Shown here piece after piece: positions 17,670 to 27,144 of a DNA stretch of 64,000 nucleotides. The notes under the pieces are model-generated. The model saw nothing but the letters and a program-made list of their open reading frames with translations, was not told the DNA's origin and ran no database searches. This DNA is from Saccharopolyspora ipomoeae (GTDB lineage Bacteria; Actinomycetota; Actinomycetes; Mycobacteriales; Pseudonocardiaceae): the NCBI RefSeq assembly GCF_029952525.1, contig NZ_JASAOF010000032.1:1-64000 (forward strand). The letters are read 5' to 3'. The number at the start of each line of letters is the position of its first letter. The first letter of the stretch is position 1. A program made the position numbers and the translations under genes.

Positions 17670-18317
17670 TCAGACGTCGGTGATGCGGAGGCCCGCGTGG
17701 GCCTTGTAGCGGCGGTTGATGGCGATGAGGTTGGCGGTGAAGGCCTCGACCTGGTGGGCGTTGCGGAGGCGGCCGCCGTAGATGCCCCGGACGCCGGGGA
17801 TGACGTCGGCGAGCTCGCGGACCACGTCCGTGGCCTCGCGGTCGTCGCCGAGGACCAGGACGTCGAGGTCGACGTGGCCGACGGTGAGGTCGGCGAGGGT
17901 GACGGCGGAGACGTGGTGGAAGGCTGCGGTCACCCGCGAGTCGGGCAGGATCTGCTCCGCCTGCTGGGCGGCGCTGCCCTCGTCGACCGGGAGCGCGTAG
18001 GGGCCCTTCTTGTCGAAGCCGAGCGGGTTCACGCAGTCGATGACGATCTTGCCTGCGAGCTCGGCCTGCAGCGATTTCAGCGTCTCGGCGTGGCCCTCCC
18101 ACGGCAGCGCCGCCAGCACCAGGTCCGAGGCCGACGCGCAGCCCGCGTTGTCGGCACCGGTGACGTCGCCGCCCGCGATCTCCTTGATCTCGTCGGCCGC
18201 CTGCTGCGCGCGCTCCGCGTTGCGGGACCCGATCACGACCTTCAGCCCGGCCTTGGCCCAGCGGATCGCCAGTCCCCGGCCCTGAGCTCCGGTACCGCCC
18301 AGCACCCCGACGGTCAT
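17670..18317 (-). CDS. npdG: F420H2:NADP oxidoreductase
   Basis: A 215-residue dehydrogenase moving hydride between reduced coenzyme F420 and NADP. The N-terminal Rossmann motif is VGVLGGTGAQGRGLAIRWAK; NADP contacts include VVIGSRNAERA, and AALPWEGHAE, VIDCVNPLGF and TAAFHHVSAVTLAD follow the family. I start at the ATG directly before the Rossmann strand; a GTG at 18335 has a better-spaced GAGGGG and would add six residues. It ends 38 bases from the GGATTAC array. The enzyme implies an F420-using organism. Confidence 0.87.
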   Translation of the reverse strand: MTVGVLGGTGAQGRGLAIRWAKAGLKVVIGSRNAERAQQAADEIKEIAGGDVTGADNAGCASASDLVLAALPWEGHAETLKSLQAELAGKIVIDCVNPLGFDKKGPYALPVDEGSAAQQAEQILPDSRVTAAFHHVSAVTLADLTVGHVDLDVLVLGDDREATDVVRELADVIPGVRGIYGGRLRNAHQVEAFTANLIAINRRYKAHAGLRITDV

Positions 18318-18414
18318 CTCGCGCACGCTCGTCACCTTCACGGCCCCTCTCGTCGCCATCGACTTCCACGATCCACAATCGACCCGCGGCCCCGAGAATG
18401 CCACGAGGTGTGCG

Positions 18415-19866
18415 TCAAGCCACTTCGAAGCCGACGTCGCGACTGCTCGGGTCGGCGGTCACCAGCCGCACCCTGACCTGCTGCCCCTCGGCCAGACCGC
18501 TGCCGGTGCAGCGGGCGATGATCGGCGGGTCGGCGACGAAGACCTCGCCCGCCACCCCGTTGGGCACGCGCAGGACCGTCGCGGGGAACTCCTCGCCCAC
18601 CCGCGACTCCAGCGACCACGCCTGCGCCTGGGCGATGCAGGTCCGCTCGACCTGCGCGGCGGTCCGGTCCGACCCGCCCATCGCCGACGGCAGCTCGCCC
18701 AGCGCCTCCAGCACCCACTCCGGGATCTCGCGGTCCGCCGCGACCGCCAGGCAGACCTCCGCGCTGTAGCGGTCGACCAAGCGCCGGATCGGGGCGGTGA
18801 CGTGCGCGTAGGAGGCACCGATGCCGGCGTGCCCGGACTTGGCCGGAGCCCCCGCGCCGAAGGCCGTGTACCCGGCGCCGCGCAGCAGCCGCGTCGCGGC
18901 GACGTGCACCGCCAGCGCCTCCGGCCGGGCGGGGTCGAGCTCGGCGAGCGCCTCGGCGGGCGACAGGCCCACCGGCCAGTGCACGCCCAGCTGGTTGGCC
19001 GAGCGGCGCAGCAGGTCGACGGTGTCGGCGTCCGGATCGGGCACGGTGCGCAGGATGCCCACACCGGCTTCCAGCATGATCTCGGCCGCGCACATGCCGG
19101 TGAGCAGCGAGATCTCGGCGTTCCACTCCTCGACGACCAGCCGGGGCCGCAGCGCCAGCCGCCAGCCCCCGTTGCCGTCGGACTCCACCTGCTGCTCCGG
19201 CAGGCCCAGCTCGATCGCACCCCGCCGAAGCGCCTGCTCCCGGCGCAGCCTGCCGATCTCCGGCAGCAGGTCGATCGACGGGTGCGCGCAGCCCTGCACC
19301 AGCGAGCGGTGCACGCCCTCGTAGTCGAGGCGGGCCACCGAGCGCACCCAGGCCCGGCGCAGGTCCACGCTCTCCGGTGATCCGTCCGGGTCGAGGTCGA
19401 TGGTCCACAACACCGCGGCGCGCACCTGGTCGGGCAGCAGGCTCGCGGCGTCCTCGGACAACCGGGTGGGGTGCAGCGGGATGTTGCCGTCCGGCAGGTA
19501 CAGCGTCTGCCCGCGGCGCCGGGCCTCCCGGTCCAGCTCACCGCCCGGCGGGACGAACGCGGCGACGTCGGCGATCGCGTAGTGCACGCGGTAGCCGCCG
19601 TTCCGGCGGCGCAGCAGCACGGCCTGGTCGAGGTCCTTGGCGCCCGGCGGGTCCACCGTGACCAGCGGCAGCTCGGTGGCGTCGTGGCGATCACCGGTGG
19701 GCAGCGGCTGGGCGACGGTCTGCTCCACCTCGGCGAGGGCGCCGGTCGGGTAGTCCCGGGGAAGGTTCAGCTCGCGGCGGACCGCGGCGAAGTCCAGCCC
19801 CCACCGGGGCGTGGCAGCGGGAGGGACAGCGCGGACGCCGTCCGGGAACCTCTCCGCCGCCGCCAC
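18415..19866 (-). CDS. RNB-domain (RNase II family) exoribonuclease
   Basis: A 483-residue 3'-5' exoribonuclease of the short actinobacterial type. The catalytic acidic cluster is in DPPGAKDLDQAVLL (about residues 72-85), followed by HYAIADVAAFV, RGQTLYLPDGNIPLHP and the conserved SYAHVTAPIRRLVDRY. Compared with E. coli RNase II/R it lacks the N-terminal cold-shock domains; residues after about 440 may form a small S1-like domain. It is followed by the F420 reductase gene 11 bases downstream, so the two may be cotranscribed. Confidence 0.88.
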   Translation of the reverse strand: MAAAERFPDGVRAVPPAATPRWGLDFAAVRRELNLPRDYPTGALAEVEQTVAQPLPTGDRHDATELPLVTVDPPGAKDLDQAVLLRRRNGGYRVHYAIADVAAFVPPGGELDREARRRGQTLYLPDGNIPLHPTRLSEDAASLLPDQVRAAVLWTIDLDPDGSPESVDLRRAWVRSVARLDYEGVHRSLVQGCAHPSIDLLPEIGRLRREQALRRGAIELGLPEQQVESDGNGGWRLALRPRLVVEEWNAEISLLTGMCAAEIMLEAGVGILRTVPDPDADTVDLLRRSANQLGVHWPVGLSPAEALAELDPARPEALAVHVAATRLLRGAGYTAFGAGAPAKSGHAGIGASYAHVTAPIRRLVDRYSAEVCLAVAADREIPEWVLEALGELPSAMGGSDRTAAQVERTCIAQAQAWSLESRVGEEFPATVLRVPNGVAGEVFVADPPIIARCTGSGLAEGQQVRVRLVTADPSSRDVGFEVA

Positions 19867-19872
19867 GAGAAC

Positions 19873-20058
19873 TCAGTCCTCTTCTTTCCAGCGGCGGTCG
19901 GCCTCATCGGCCGCCTTGTTGCGCTCCTCGGCTATCTCCAGCGCGCGAGCGGCCGTCTGCTGATCCGGGTACGGGCCCAAGCGGTCGGCGGCGCGGCAGC
20001 CCGACTTGGGCTCCACCTGCCGATGCTTCAAACAGAAGTACCAACCTCCGCGGGCCAT
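19873..20058 (-). CDS. Conserved actinobacterial small protein
   Basis: A 61-residue protein with a GAGG site 8 bases before its ATG. The pattern WYFCLKHRQVE, then GCRAADRLGPYPDQQTAARALE, is a recurrent actinobacterial family with conserved Cys and His (C9, H12, C21), possibly a small zinc site, and an acidic/basic helix at the end. Six bases separate it from the RNB gene downstream, so it is probably in the same operon. Function unknown. Confidence 0.75.
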   Translation of the reverse strand: MARGGWYFCLKHRQVEPKSGCRAADRLGPYPDQQTAARALEIAEERNKAADEADRRWKEED

Positions 20059-20187
20059 GACCCGAGCCTCGCACGCCGAGGCCGACCTGTCACGCCTGCC
20101 GAGCGGGAACGACCGAGATGTCCGAACGCGGTCACCCGCTCGTCACCGGGCGGCGTCACCAGGCGGACGGCCTCACCAGGCGGGCGG

Positions 20188-20634
20188 TCACCAGGCGGGC
20201 GGCGGTGGGGCGGCCGGCGGCTGCGCGCCGCGCGGCGGGATCGGGTCCAGGCAGGACACCAGCACCTGCTGCTGCTCCGGGTCCTCGATCCGGCGGCCGT
20301 CGCGCATCCGGTACTCCAGCTCGCCGTCGTCGCCGACCTCCACGGTGCAGCCGACCTCGGCCAGCTGATCGTCGTCCAGGTTGGCGAGCCGCTCGTAGCG
20401 GGACGGCACGACCCGGTAGACGGGCCACTGCACGTGGCCGAACGCCTGGTGGAACTCGGCGAGCAGGTTGCGCATCTGGTGCTGCCACGGCAGGGGCATC
20501 GCCTCGGCGAGCGAACGCGGTAACACGGCGTAACCCGCTGAACTTCCTGGCGGCGACTGGTTCAGGTAGTCACCGAGCGGCGTGCTCGACGCGGGCGGAC
20601 CGGTCGGCCGCGGGATCGGGTCCGGCGTGAACAT
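20188..20634 (-). CDS. Hypothetical protein, last gene of the T4SS-like cluster
   Basis: A 148-residue protein I do not recognise. I start at ATG (GGAAGGG sits 6 bases upstream) rather than the in-frame TTG before it. Proline-rich ends flank a folded middle (about 35-115: HQMRNLLAEFHQAFGHVQWPV, then ANLDDDQLAEVGCTVEVG). No signal peptide or membrane segment is seen. It is 57 bases downstream of the NlpC/P60 gene on the same strand, so it may be a cytoplasmic accessory of the secretion cluster or an unrelated neighbour. Confidence 0.65.
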   Translation of the reverse strand: MFTPDPIPRPTGPPASSTPLGDYLNQSPPGSSAGYAVLPRSLAEAMPLPWQHQMRNLLAEFHQAFGHVQWPVYRVVPSRYERLANLDDDQLAEVGCTVEVGDDGELEYRMRDGRRIEDPEQQQVLVSCLDPIPPRGAQPPAAPPPPAW

Positions 20635-20691
20635 GTGCAACCCTTCCGGAGTTTCAGCAGGCCGCTGGCCTGGGTCTCACGCCATTGTGAC

Positions 20692-21705
20692 CTACCGCGC
20701 GCCACCCGCGGCGGGTATCGCGCCCGGCGGCGCGGGCGTGTCCGCCGCGGGCCGCACGACCGTCGGCAGCAGTTGCCCGCCGTCCCACAGCTTCGTGACC
20801 TCGACTGATTCACCCGGCTGTGGAGCGTGCAGGAGCTGATCGTCGCCCAAGTAGAGCCCGACGTGGTGAATTCCGTGCGGATCCCGGCCGTATCCCCAGA
20901 ACACGAGATCACCCGGTTGGGCCTGCGCCAGCGGCACGTGGACGCCGCCCTGGAAGTACTGGGTCTGCGAGTACTTCGGGATCTCGACCCCGGCCGCCTT
21001 CCACGCCTGCTGGGTCAGACCCGAGCAGTCGAAGGTGTCGGGACCGGCCGCGCCCCACACGTAGGGCTTGCCGAGCTGGGCCTTCGCGAACGACAGCGCC
21101 TGACCCGCCAGCACGCTGGAACCGGGCAGGTCGTCGCAGTCGGTGATGCCGGGGACGTTGCCCTCGACGCTGACCAGGTGCGCGGCCATCGGCTCCCAGC
21201 GGTGGTAGCGCAGCGGGAACGCCGAGCGCTCCACGCGCTGCGCGGCGGTACCGGGCCGCAGCTCCTCCCAGCCGGGCACGGCCAGCAGCACGTCGTAGAA
21301 CTTGTTGATCTGGTAGTCGACGTCGGTGACCTGCGCGACCGTGCCCCAGCCCATCGAGGGCCGCATCTGGAAGATGCCGAGCGAGTCGCGGTCGCCGTGG
21401 GTCAGGTTCGCCAGGTTCGACTCGGTCTTGCCCGCCTGGATGGCGATCTGCCAGGCGCGCGGCGGGAGCCCGCGCTGCTTGCCGACGTCGATGATGCGCT
21501 TGGCCAGGCCGACCGACTCCGGGTTGAGCGAGCCCGCGTCGCTCTCACCGCGCCCGGCGCCATCACCCCACGGTCCGAGGTTCGCGCTGCAGTTGGACCA
21601 GCCCTGGTTGCCGCCGCTGCTGCTGATCAGCATCGTCAGCACGCCGAGACCGATCATTCCTGCGAAACCCGCGAGCACGATGAGGGCGACCACGAGCTTG
21701 CGCAT
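20692..21705 (-). CDS. NlpC/P60 peptidoglycan hydrolase with lysozyme-like region
   Basis: A 337-residue exported wall hydrolase. One N-terminal hydrophobic segment (KLVVALIVLAGFAGMIGLGV) anchors it or serves as signal. Residues about 85-125 (GKTESNLANLTHGDRDSLGI, then FQMRP) look like a lytic transglycosylase/lysozyme fold. The C-terminal NlpC/P60 domain has the catalytic Cys in FDCSGLTQQAW (about 226) and His in IHHVGLYLGDD (about 280). In Gram-positive conjugation systems this type (Tn916 Orf14/TcpG) opens the wall for the secretion channel. The start at MRKLVV has AAGGAAGG upstream. It begins 2 bases after the TcpC-like gene stop. Confidence 0.85.
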   Translation of the reverse strand: MRKLVVALIVLAGFAGMIGLGVLTMLISSSGGNQGWSNCSANLGPWGDGAGRGESDAGSLNPESVGLAKRIIDVGKQRGLPPRAWQIAIQAGKTESNLANLTHGDRDSLGIFQMRPSMGWGTVAQVTDVDYQINKFYDVLLAVPGWEELRPGTAAQRVERSAFPLRYHRWEPMAAHLVSVEGNVPGITDCDDLPGSSVLAGQALSFAKAQLGKPYVWGAAGPDTFDCSGLTQQAWKAAGVEIPKYSQTQYFQGGVHVPLAQAQPGDLVFWGYGRDPHGIHHVGLYLGDDQLLHAPQPGESVEVTKLWDGGQLLPTVVRPAADTPAPPGAIPAAGGAR

Positions 21706-21707
21706 CG

Positions 21708-22295
21708 TCAACCTTCCTTGTCGTACTGAGCCACCCGCCACCCGGCCGGGGTCCGGTTCACGGTCACGTTGAGCACGCCGATGTCGGTGGGCAGGCGCAC
21801 GACCATCGAGCCCTCGGTGGAGGTCACCGCGGCCGGAGCGCCGGTGATCACGTTGCCCGCGTTCACCGGGTCCACGGTGGACAGCTCGGTGAGGAACTCA
21901 TCGGTGGTCAGCGGGCGGAGACCGTTGAGCCACTGCTGCCGGTCGGCGCCGACCGGGTGGTTCACCCAGGCCTCGCCCCACTTCTCGACGATCGCGACGC
22001 CCGCCGGGTCCGGCGCGGTCGGCGTCGGACCGCCCTGCGGGACGGAGATCGTCGGCGGCTTGGCGGTCGTGGGCACCACCGCGGACTTCTGCGGCGGCAG
22101 CGTGTACGACGTGGTGCGACCGCCACCGGCGGCCTCGTTGCGGCTCGGCGGCGGCTCGGGGAGCAGGAGTCCGACGACCGTCGCCGCCGCACCCACCACG
22201 ACCAGCGAGACCGCCAGGTGCTTGGGCGAGCGCAGCGGCCAGCCCCAGAACCTGCGGTACACCGCGGCTCGCCCGCGGTGCGTCCGGATCGGCAT
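21708..22295 (-). CDS. Bitopic membrane protein, probable VirB8/TcpC-like T4SS subunit
   Basis: A 195-residue protein. A short basic cytoplasmic N-terminus is followed by one membrane segment (HLAVSLVVVGAAATVVGLLL), a Pro/Thr linker and a C-terminal domain (about 100-195; VIEKWGEAWVNHPVGADRQQ, WRVAQYDKEG) with the length and pattern of an NTF2-like fold. That matches VirB8 and TcpC proteins of secretion channels, but primary sequence similarity is too weak for certainty. The start codon overlaps the preceding stop (TGATG), with GGGGGAG upstream. Confidence 0.7.
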   Translation of the reverse strand: MPIRTHRGRAAVYRRFWGWPLRSPKHLAVSLVVVGAAATVVGLLLPEPPPSRNEAAGGGRTTSYTLPPQKSAVVPTTAKPPTISVPQGGPTPTAPDPAGVAIVEKWGEAWVNHPVGADRQQWLNGLRPLTTDEFLTELSTVDPVNAGNVITGAPAAVTSTEGSMVVRLPTDIGVLNVTVNRTPAGWRVAQYDKEG

Positions 22296-24256
22296 CAGCT
22301 CCCCCTCATCTGGTCGCCATCGGCCACCTCGAGCCCCCTGGAGGGCCGGTAGATCACGTGCACCGGACGTCCCTGCACGACCTCGCGCTCGGCGAGGCGC
22401 GGCGAGTCGGTCCCGGACGGCTGCTCCGACACCCGCTCCACCGTCGCGCGCGACGGGATCAACACCGGATCTTCGTCGGTCCCGTCCCACTTGGCATCCG
22501 CCACCGGGTTGGTATCGACCACCCGACTGGACGCCCGCGCCTCCGCGACGCCCTGCATCCCGCCCGGCCGGCGCGGTCCGGCTCCGCCGGACGGCAGCGC
22601 GCCCGCGGTCGTCCCGCCGGACGGCCCACCGGTCGGCAGCGCGCCCTGCGCCGCGTCGTCGTCGCGGTCGAGCCGCTGCGCGACCGCGGGCAGCAGCGCC
22701 TCCGGACGCTTCCTGCCCGGTCGGTCTCCGCCGTAGGCGGCGTCCGGGTCGTTCTCGCGGACCTGGTCCCAGAACTGCTCGCCGGTCGGGCTCTCGCCGC
22801 GACGCCCGAAGCGGGCGAAGATCCCGCCGGGCGAGCGCGGCACCGCGCGGCCGACCGTGCCCACCGACAGCTCGACCATCTGCGTGAGCCGCCGGACCGG
22901 CTTGGCGACCAGCAGGAACACGATGGTGATCAGCGCCGCGAGCAGGATCTGGGTGAGCGCCGAGAACCCGCGCGTCGGGTCGAAGATCCAGGTCAGGATC
23001 AGCGTGTGCAGACCGGCCAGCGCCGAGACCATGACGACGTTGAGCACCGCCGCCCCGGCGACGCGGCCGATCAGCCGCAGGATCTGGTGGTAGACCAGCG
23101 CGACCAGGCCGATCAGCGGCCCGGCCAGGATCAGCACTCTCAGCAGCACCTGGGCGAGCAGGATCGTGGCCTTGGCCAGCAGCTGGAACGAGGCGTAGGC
23201 CAGCGACTGGACGCTGGCCAGCACACCCGCGCCGACGCGGCTGCCGTCGATGCCCTGGAAGTAGCCGTAGGAGCTGCCCATCTTGCCGGCGACGTCCTCG
23301 AACGCCTGCTTCTTGGGCTCCGGCGAACCGGCGTCGGCCCCGGCGTTGACCTCCTGCTTCGTCCACGCCTGAGCGCGCAGCAGCTCCCGGCCCAGCTGCT
23401 GGGCCTGCGGGGTGTCGGGCGAGCCGAACTCGCCGCGCAGCCAGTTGCGGTAGACGACCTGGTCGTGCAGCAGCGTCGGCAGCGCGTTGGCCTCGTCCAC
23501 CCCGACCTCGTGCAGGAAACCGGCCTGCACGGCCGAGGTCCCGGTGATCACGATCTCGTCGAGCGCGTGCGTGTAGACCAGCGGCGTCAGGTAGGTCGCC
23601 GAGGCGAACCACAGGCCCGCCAGCGCCCACATGCCGCGCTTGCCGATGCTGGCGAGGTCGCCCTGCCAGATGTAGCGGAACAGCACGACCGCCAGCACCA
23701 GCGCGACCAGCCCGAACCAGGGCGCGAACACGCTGTCGTAGAGCGCGACCGTGCCGGTGGCGATCACCTCGTCCAGCGGGTCCATCAGGTCGCCGTTGAG
23801 CAGCGCGTAGTGCAGCCCGTTGGTGGCGCCCACCAGGTTCTTGGCGAGGTTGAACAGCTCGTTGCCGACCCAGGTGTCGACCAGCGCGTCCGGGTTGGTG
23901 ACGCCCTGCGGGCCGCAGCCGAGGTCGTAGGTGTGCCAGATCAGACCGGCGTAGCCGACCTCGTCGTAGGCGCTGCCCGGGTTGCCCGCGCCCATCGGCG
24001 CCGGGTCCAGCGCGCCGACCATGCCCGAGCCGGGGCGCTCCGGGTTCGGCGCCTCCTTGCAGTCCAGGCTCTGGCCCCACGCCGGGACCGCCATCAGGGA
24101 CTGCAGCGCCAGCAGGCCCGCGACCAGCAGGTACGCCTTGCGGCGTCGCGGTGTGAGGACCTCAGCCGACCGCGTCCGGCGATTGACCACGAGCGTGCCG
24201 ATCACCGCCGCGAGCGCAGCGGCGATCAGCACGACGCCCAAGACCGCCCCGCTCAC
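22295..24256 (-). CDS. Polytopic membrane protein, probable VirB6/TrbL-like T4SS subunit
   Basis: A 653-residue protein starting at a GTG that overlaps the VirB4 stop (GTGA). An N-terminal hydrophobic segment is followed by another (AYLLVAGLLALQSLMAVPAW), an external loop with cysteines, then several membrane spans between about residues 165 and 460 (for example LVALVLAVVLFRYIW, ILLAALITIVFLLVAKPV). The last ~190 residues are hydrophilic and presumably cytoplasmic. Position directly after the VirB4 ATPase and topology fit the VirB6-like channel protein of Gram-positive T4SS. Confidence 0.75.
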   Translation of the reverse strand: MSGAVLGVVLIAAALAAVIGTLVVNRRTRSAEVLTPRRRKAYLLVAGLLALQSLMAVPAWGQSLDCKEAPNPERPGSGMVGALDPAPMGAGNPGSAYDEVGYAGLIWHTYDLGCGPQGVTNPDALVDTWVGNELFNLAKNLVGATNGLHYALLNGDLMDPLDEVIATGTVALYDSVFAPWFGLVALVLAVVLFRYIWQGDLASIGKRGMWALAGLWFASATYLTPLVYTHALDEIVITGTSAVQAGFLHEVGVDEANALPTLLHDQVVYRNWLRGEFGSPDTPQAQQLGRELLRAQAWTKQEVNAGADAGSPEPKKQAFEDVAGKMGSSYGYFQGIDGSRVGAGVLASVQSLAYASFQLLAKATILLAQVLLRVLILAGPLIGLVALVYHQILRLIGRVAGAAVLNVVMVSALAGLHTLILTWIFDPTRGFSALTQILLAALITIVFLLVAKPVRRLTQMVELSVGTVGRAVPRSPGGIFARFGRRGESPTGEQFWDQVRENDPDAAYGGDRPGRKRPEALLPAVAQRLDRDDDAAQGALPTGGPSGGTTAGALPSGGAGPRRPGGMQGVAEARASSRVVDTNPVADAKWDGTDEDPVLIPSRATVERVSEQPSGTDSPRLAEREVVQGRPVHVIYRPSRGLEVADGDQMRGS

Positions 24257-27144
24257 CGCGCGTCGTCCCCACCCCGCTCGCCCGGCCGGCGGGTCGAGCT
24301 CTCGGTGCCGTCATCGAAACCGATGCCGACGCTTTCGAGTTCGAGCTCGTCGAACGCTTCGAATTCGTCCCCGTAGTCGTCCTCAGCCGGGTTCAGCGCC
24401 GAGGCGCTGGAGTCGGAGTTGACGCCGTCGCCGCCGACCGAGGGCGCCAGGGCGCGCGGTTCGGCGTCGGGTTCGGACGCCGGGGTGGTGTCGAGCGCGT
24501 CGCGCAGGTGCTCCAGGTGCGGGCCGGAGAAGTCGATGCGGATCTTCTCCACGCCGCCCGCGCCGTCGCCGAAGATGAACTGGCGCGGCGCGCGGTCCCG
24601 CTGGGTGGCGTTGCGGGCCGGGCCCGGGCGCCTTCCCAGCGCCGCGACGACCTGCTCGTAGCCGGCGTCGACCGGCACCTTGAGCAGCCGCAGCGCGTCG
24701 GCCTGGGCCTGCTCGTCGTCGAGGCGGCCGATGAACACCGAGTCCAGCAGCGACACGAAGCCCTGGATGCGCAGGAAGTCCGCCGGGATCTGGCTGGACA
24801 GCAGCACTCGCACGTTCCACTTCCGCGAGTCGCGCGCGAAGCGGTTCATCAGCACGCGACCGGTCGGGACCTCGGAGAGGAAGAACGCCTCGTCGATCCA
24901 GACGCCCTTGCGCTCGCCCTTGGGCCGCTCGTAGATGGAGCGCTGGGTCAGCCACGCGGCGAGGTTGAGCATCTCCACGCCGAGCGCTTCGGCGTCGGTC
25001 CAGTGCTCGCGGCCGACGCCGTCCTTGGGCAGCGTCAGCCCGGCCATCGTCAGGACCGTGAGCCGGTCGTCGCGGGTCTCGGAGTACGGGTCGGCGTCGT
25101 TCTCCGGGATGAGCAGCGCCATCCGCTCGCGGATCTCGTCGAGGAAGTCGGCGACGACCACCGCGTGCTCGTGGTGCTCGCTGGCGTCGCGCCGCAGCGC
25201 CTCGAAGACCATGCCGGGGTGCGCGTCGACCCGGCCGCCGACGGCGCGGACCGCGCGCAGCAGCACGATCCGGGTCTGCGGCAGCTTCGCGACCTCGTAG
25301 GGCAGCAGGCCGGTGAGCACGTCGAGCACCAGGCGTCGCCGGGTGGCGGCGGCCAGCGCGCGCTCGCGCCGCCAGCCGCGCTCGGGGTCCTCCTCGTCGA
25401 CGAAGTGCTCCAGCTCCGGTTCGGCCACCACCCGGTACGGGTTGAGGATGCCGGGCTGGGCGTTGAGGAGGTTGATGTTGCGGGCGTAGGGCTTGATCTC
25501 CGGCAGGTTGCACAGCTCGGCGAGCGGCCCCGACGGGTCCAGCAGCGTCCAGTGCGCCCCGGCCCGCAGCGTCTTGTAGACGGTGCCGCCGCCGAGGAAG
25601 GACTTGCCACCACCGAGACCGGCGACCATCGCCGTCAGACCCGAGGCGTCGCGGACCTCCTGCGCCATCCACGGGTCCCAGGCGACGGGACGCCGGGTGG
25701 CGGTGCAGGTCTCGCCGAGCAGGATGCCGCGCCGGTCACCGACCTCCGCGGTGGCCTGCGGGACCGCCGAGGCGGCCCACACGACCGAGCCGCGCCGCAG
25801 GTAGGCGGTGTTGGCCAGCGGTTCGCCGGGGATGAACTCCCGCGCCATCGCGTACTGCGCCTCGGGGTGCTCGACGGCGACCTTCGGCTTGTACAGGTCG
25901 AGGATCTGCTGGGCGAGCTTGAGCGCGTCGCGCTCGGTCGGCCCGGACACCGCCATCCGCCACCAGGACTTGACCCGGGTGGCCAGGGCGGTGAAGCCGG
26001 AGGTCATCTCGTCGTCGATCTCCAGCACCCGGCCCGCCTGGCGGGCCAGCGAGGTCGGCGGCTCCAGGCCGTGCTCCTCGGTGTAGTGCCTGACCTGGGA
26101 GCGGACCTTGTTCATCTGCCGCTGCAGCTCGCCGCCGACGTCCTCGGGCCTGCGGACGTAGATCCGCGCCGACCACTCCACCGGGGCGGGCAGCCGGTCG
26201 GAGTGCTGCATCCACGGGTCGTCGATCTCGGGGATCTGCAGGCCGTGGGTCTGGCCGACGGTGAGCACCGCGACGTGCCGGGTGACGCCGGCGTTGGAGC
26301 CGGTGCGGCCGCGCACCGTCACCGTCGGCGAGTACGGGTCCTGGTGCATGTCGGAGGCGTCGGTGAACGACGCGAGGTCCTCGGGCTCCCACGGCGCGCC
26401 CGGCACGGCGGGCAGGTTGCGGGGTGCGGGCAGGCCCAGCGAGCAGGACCGGTGCATCAGCCAGGAGATCTCCTCGGCCGTGACGGGTCGCCCGTCCAGG
26501 CCGGCGGAGCCGATCACCTGGTCCAGGTGCTCGATCTCGCTGTCGAGCGCGATGAGCTCGGCGTCGACGGCTTCGGGGAAGACCTTCTGCAGCAGCGGCG
26601 CGGCGCGTTCCACGGCCCGGTCGACGACGTTGCGGGTCTGGACCTGGACGCCCAGGTAGACCTCCTTCTCCGCCATCGATCGGCCCATCAGCTGCTGCTG
26701 CTCGCCGACCATGTAGTCGTCGAAGCTCAGCGCGCCGTCGGCGTCCGGCAGCGGGTTGCGCGCGTTGTGCACGTGCGCCTCGGCCCACATCCGGATCGGG
26801 TAGGGCCTGTTGGTCACCCGCAGGTGCAGCCAGCGGCCCTGGAGTTCCGCGTACTGGCCCGCGATGGCGGCGACGAGGTCCTGGCGCTGCGAGTCGGAGC
26901 GGAAGGACCAGCGCTGCGGTGAGAGCCGGTACCAGGCGAAGACGTCCTGGCCGGTGCGCAGCAGGTGACCGTCGATGGTGCGCGCGGCGATCGACGGCGT
27001 GTAGGTCGGGATGGACTGCTCGTCACCCAGGCCCCGCGCCCGTTTGCGCGGCTTGCCGCTGCCCTTGGCGCCGCGGACCTTGCCGCTGGAGCCGCGGGGT
27101 ACCTGCTGCGGCTGCTGCTCACCGCCTCGACGGCGACCGAACAC
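24253..27144 (-). CDS. VirB4-family T4SS ATPase
   Basis: A 963-residue ATPase expected to power assembly of a secretion channel at the inner face of the membrane. It starts at GTG after a well-placed AGGAGG. The N-half is the VirB4 adaptor region. Walker A is MVAGLGGGKSFLGG (about residue 511), with a Gly where many proteins have another residue before GKS. The Walker B-like strand is KGVWIDEAFFLSE (about 748), followed by NVRVLLSSQIPADFL. The C-terminus is acidic and low complexity. No second ATPase of the FtsK/VirD4 coupling type is seen in the window. Confidence 0.87.
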   Translation of the reverse strand: MFGRRRGGEQQPQQVPRGSSGKVRGAKGSGKPRKRARGLGDEQSIPTYTPSIAARTIDGHLLRTGQDVFAWYRLSPQRWSFRSDSQRQDLVAAIAGQYAELQGRWLHLRVTNRPYPIRMWAEAHVHNARNPLPDADGALSFDDYMVGEQQQLMGRSMAEKEVYLGVQVQTRNVVDRAVERAAPLLQKVFPEAVDAELIALDSEIEHLDQVIGSAGLDGRPVTAEEISWLMHRSCSLGLPAPRNLPAVPGAPWEPEDLASFTDASDMHQDPYSPTVTVRGRTGSNAGVTRHVAVLTVGQTHGLQIPEIDDPWMQHSDRLPAPVEWSARIYVRRPEDVGGELQRQMNKVRSQVRHYTEEHGLEPPTSLARQAGRVLEIDDEMTSGFTALATRVKSWWRMAVSGPTERDALKLAQQILDLYKPKVAVEHPEAQYAMAREFIPGEPLANTAYLRRGSVVWAASAVPQATAEVGDRRGILLGETCTATRRPVAWDPWMAQEVRDASGLTAMVAGLGGGKSFLGGGTVYKTLRAGAHWTLLDPSGPLAELCNLPEIKPYARNINLLNAQPGILNPYRVVAEPELEHFVDEEDPERGWRRERALAAATRRRLVLDVLTGLLPYEVAKLPQTRIVLLRAVRAVGGRVDAHPGMVFEALRRDASEHHEHAVVVADFLDEIRERMALLIPENDADPYSETRDDRLTVLTMAGLTLPKDGVGREHWTDAEALGVEMLNLAAWLTQRSIYERPKGERKGVWIDEAFFLSEVPTGRVLMNRFARDSRKWNVRVLLSSQIPADFLRIQGFVSLLDSVFIGRLDDEQAQADALRLLKVPVDAGYEQVVAALGRRPGPARNATQRDRAPRQFIFGDGAGGVEKIRIDFSGPHLEHLRDALDTTPASEPDAEPRALAPSVGGDGVNSDSSASALNPAEDDYGDEFEAFDELELESVGIGFDDGTESSTRRPGERGGDDAR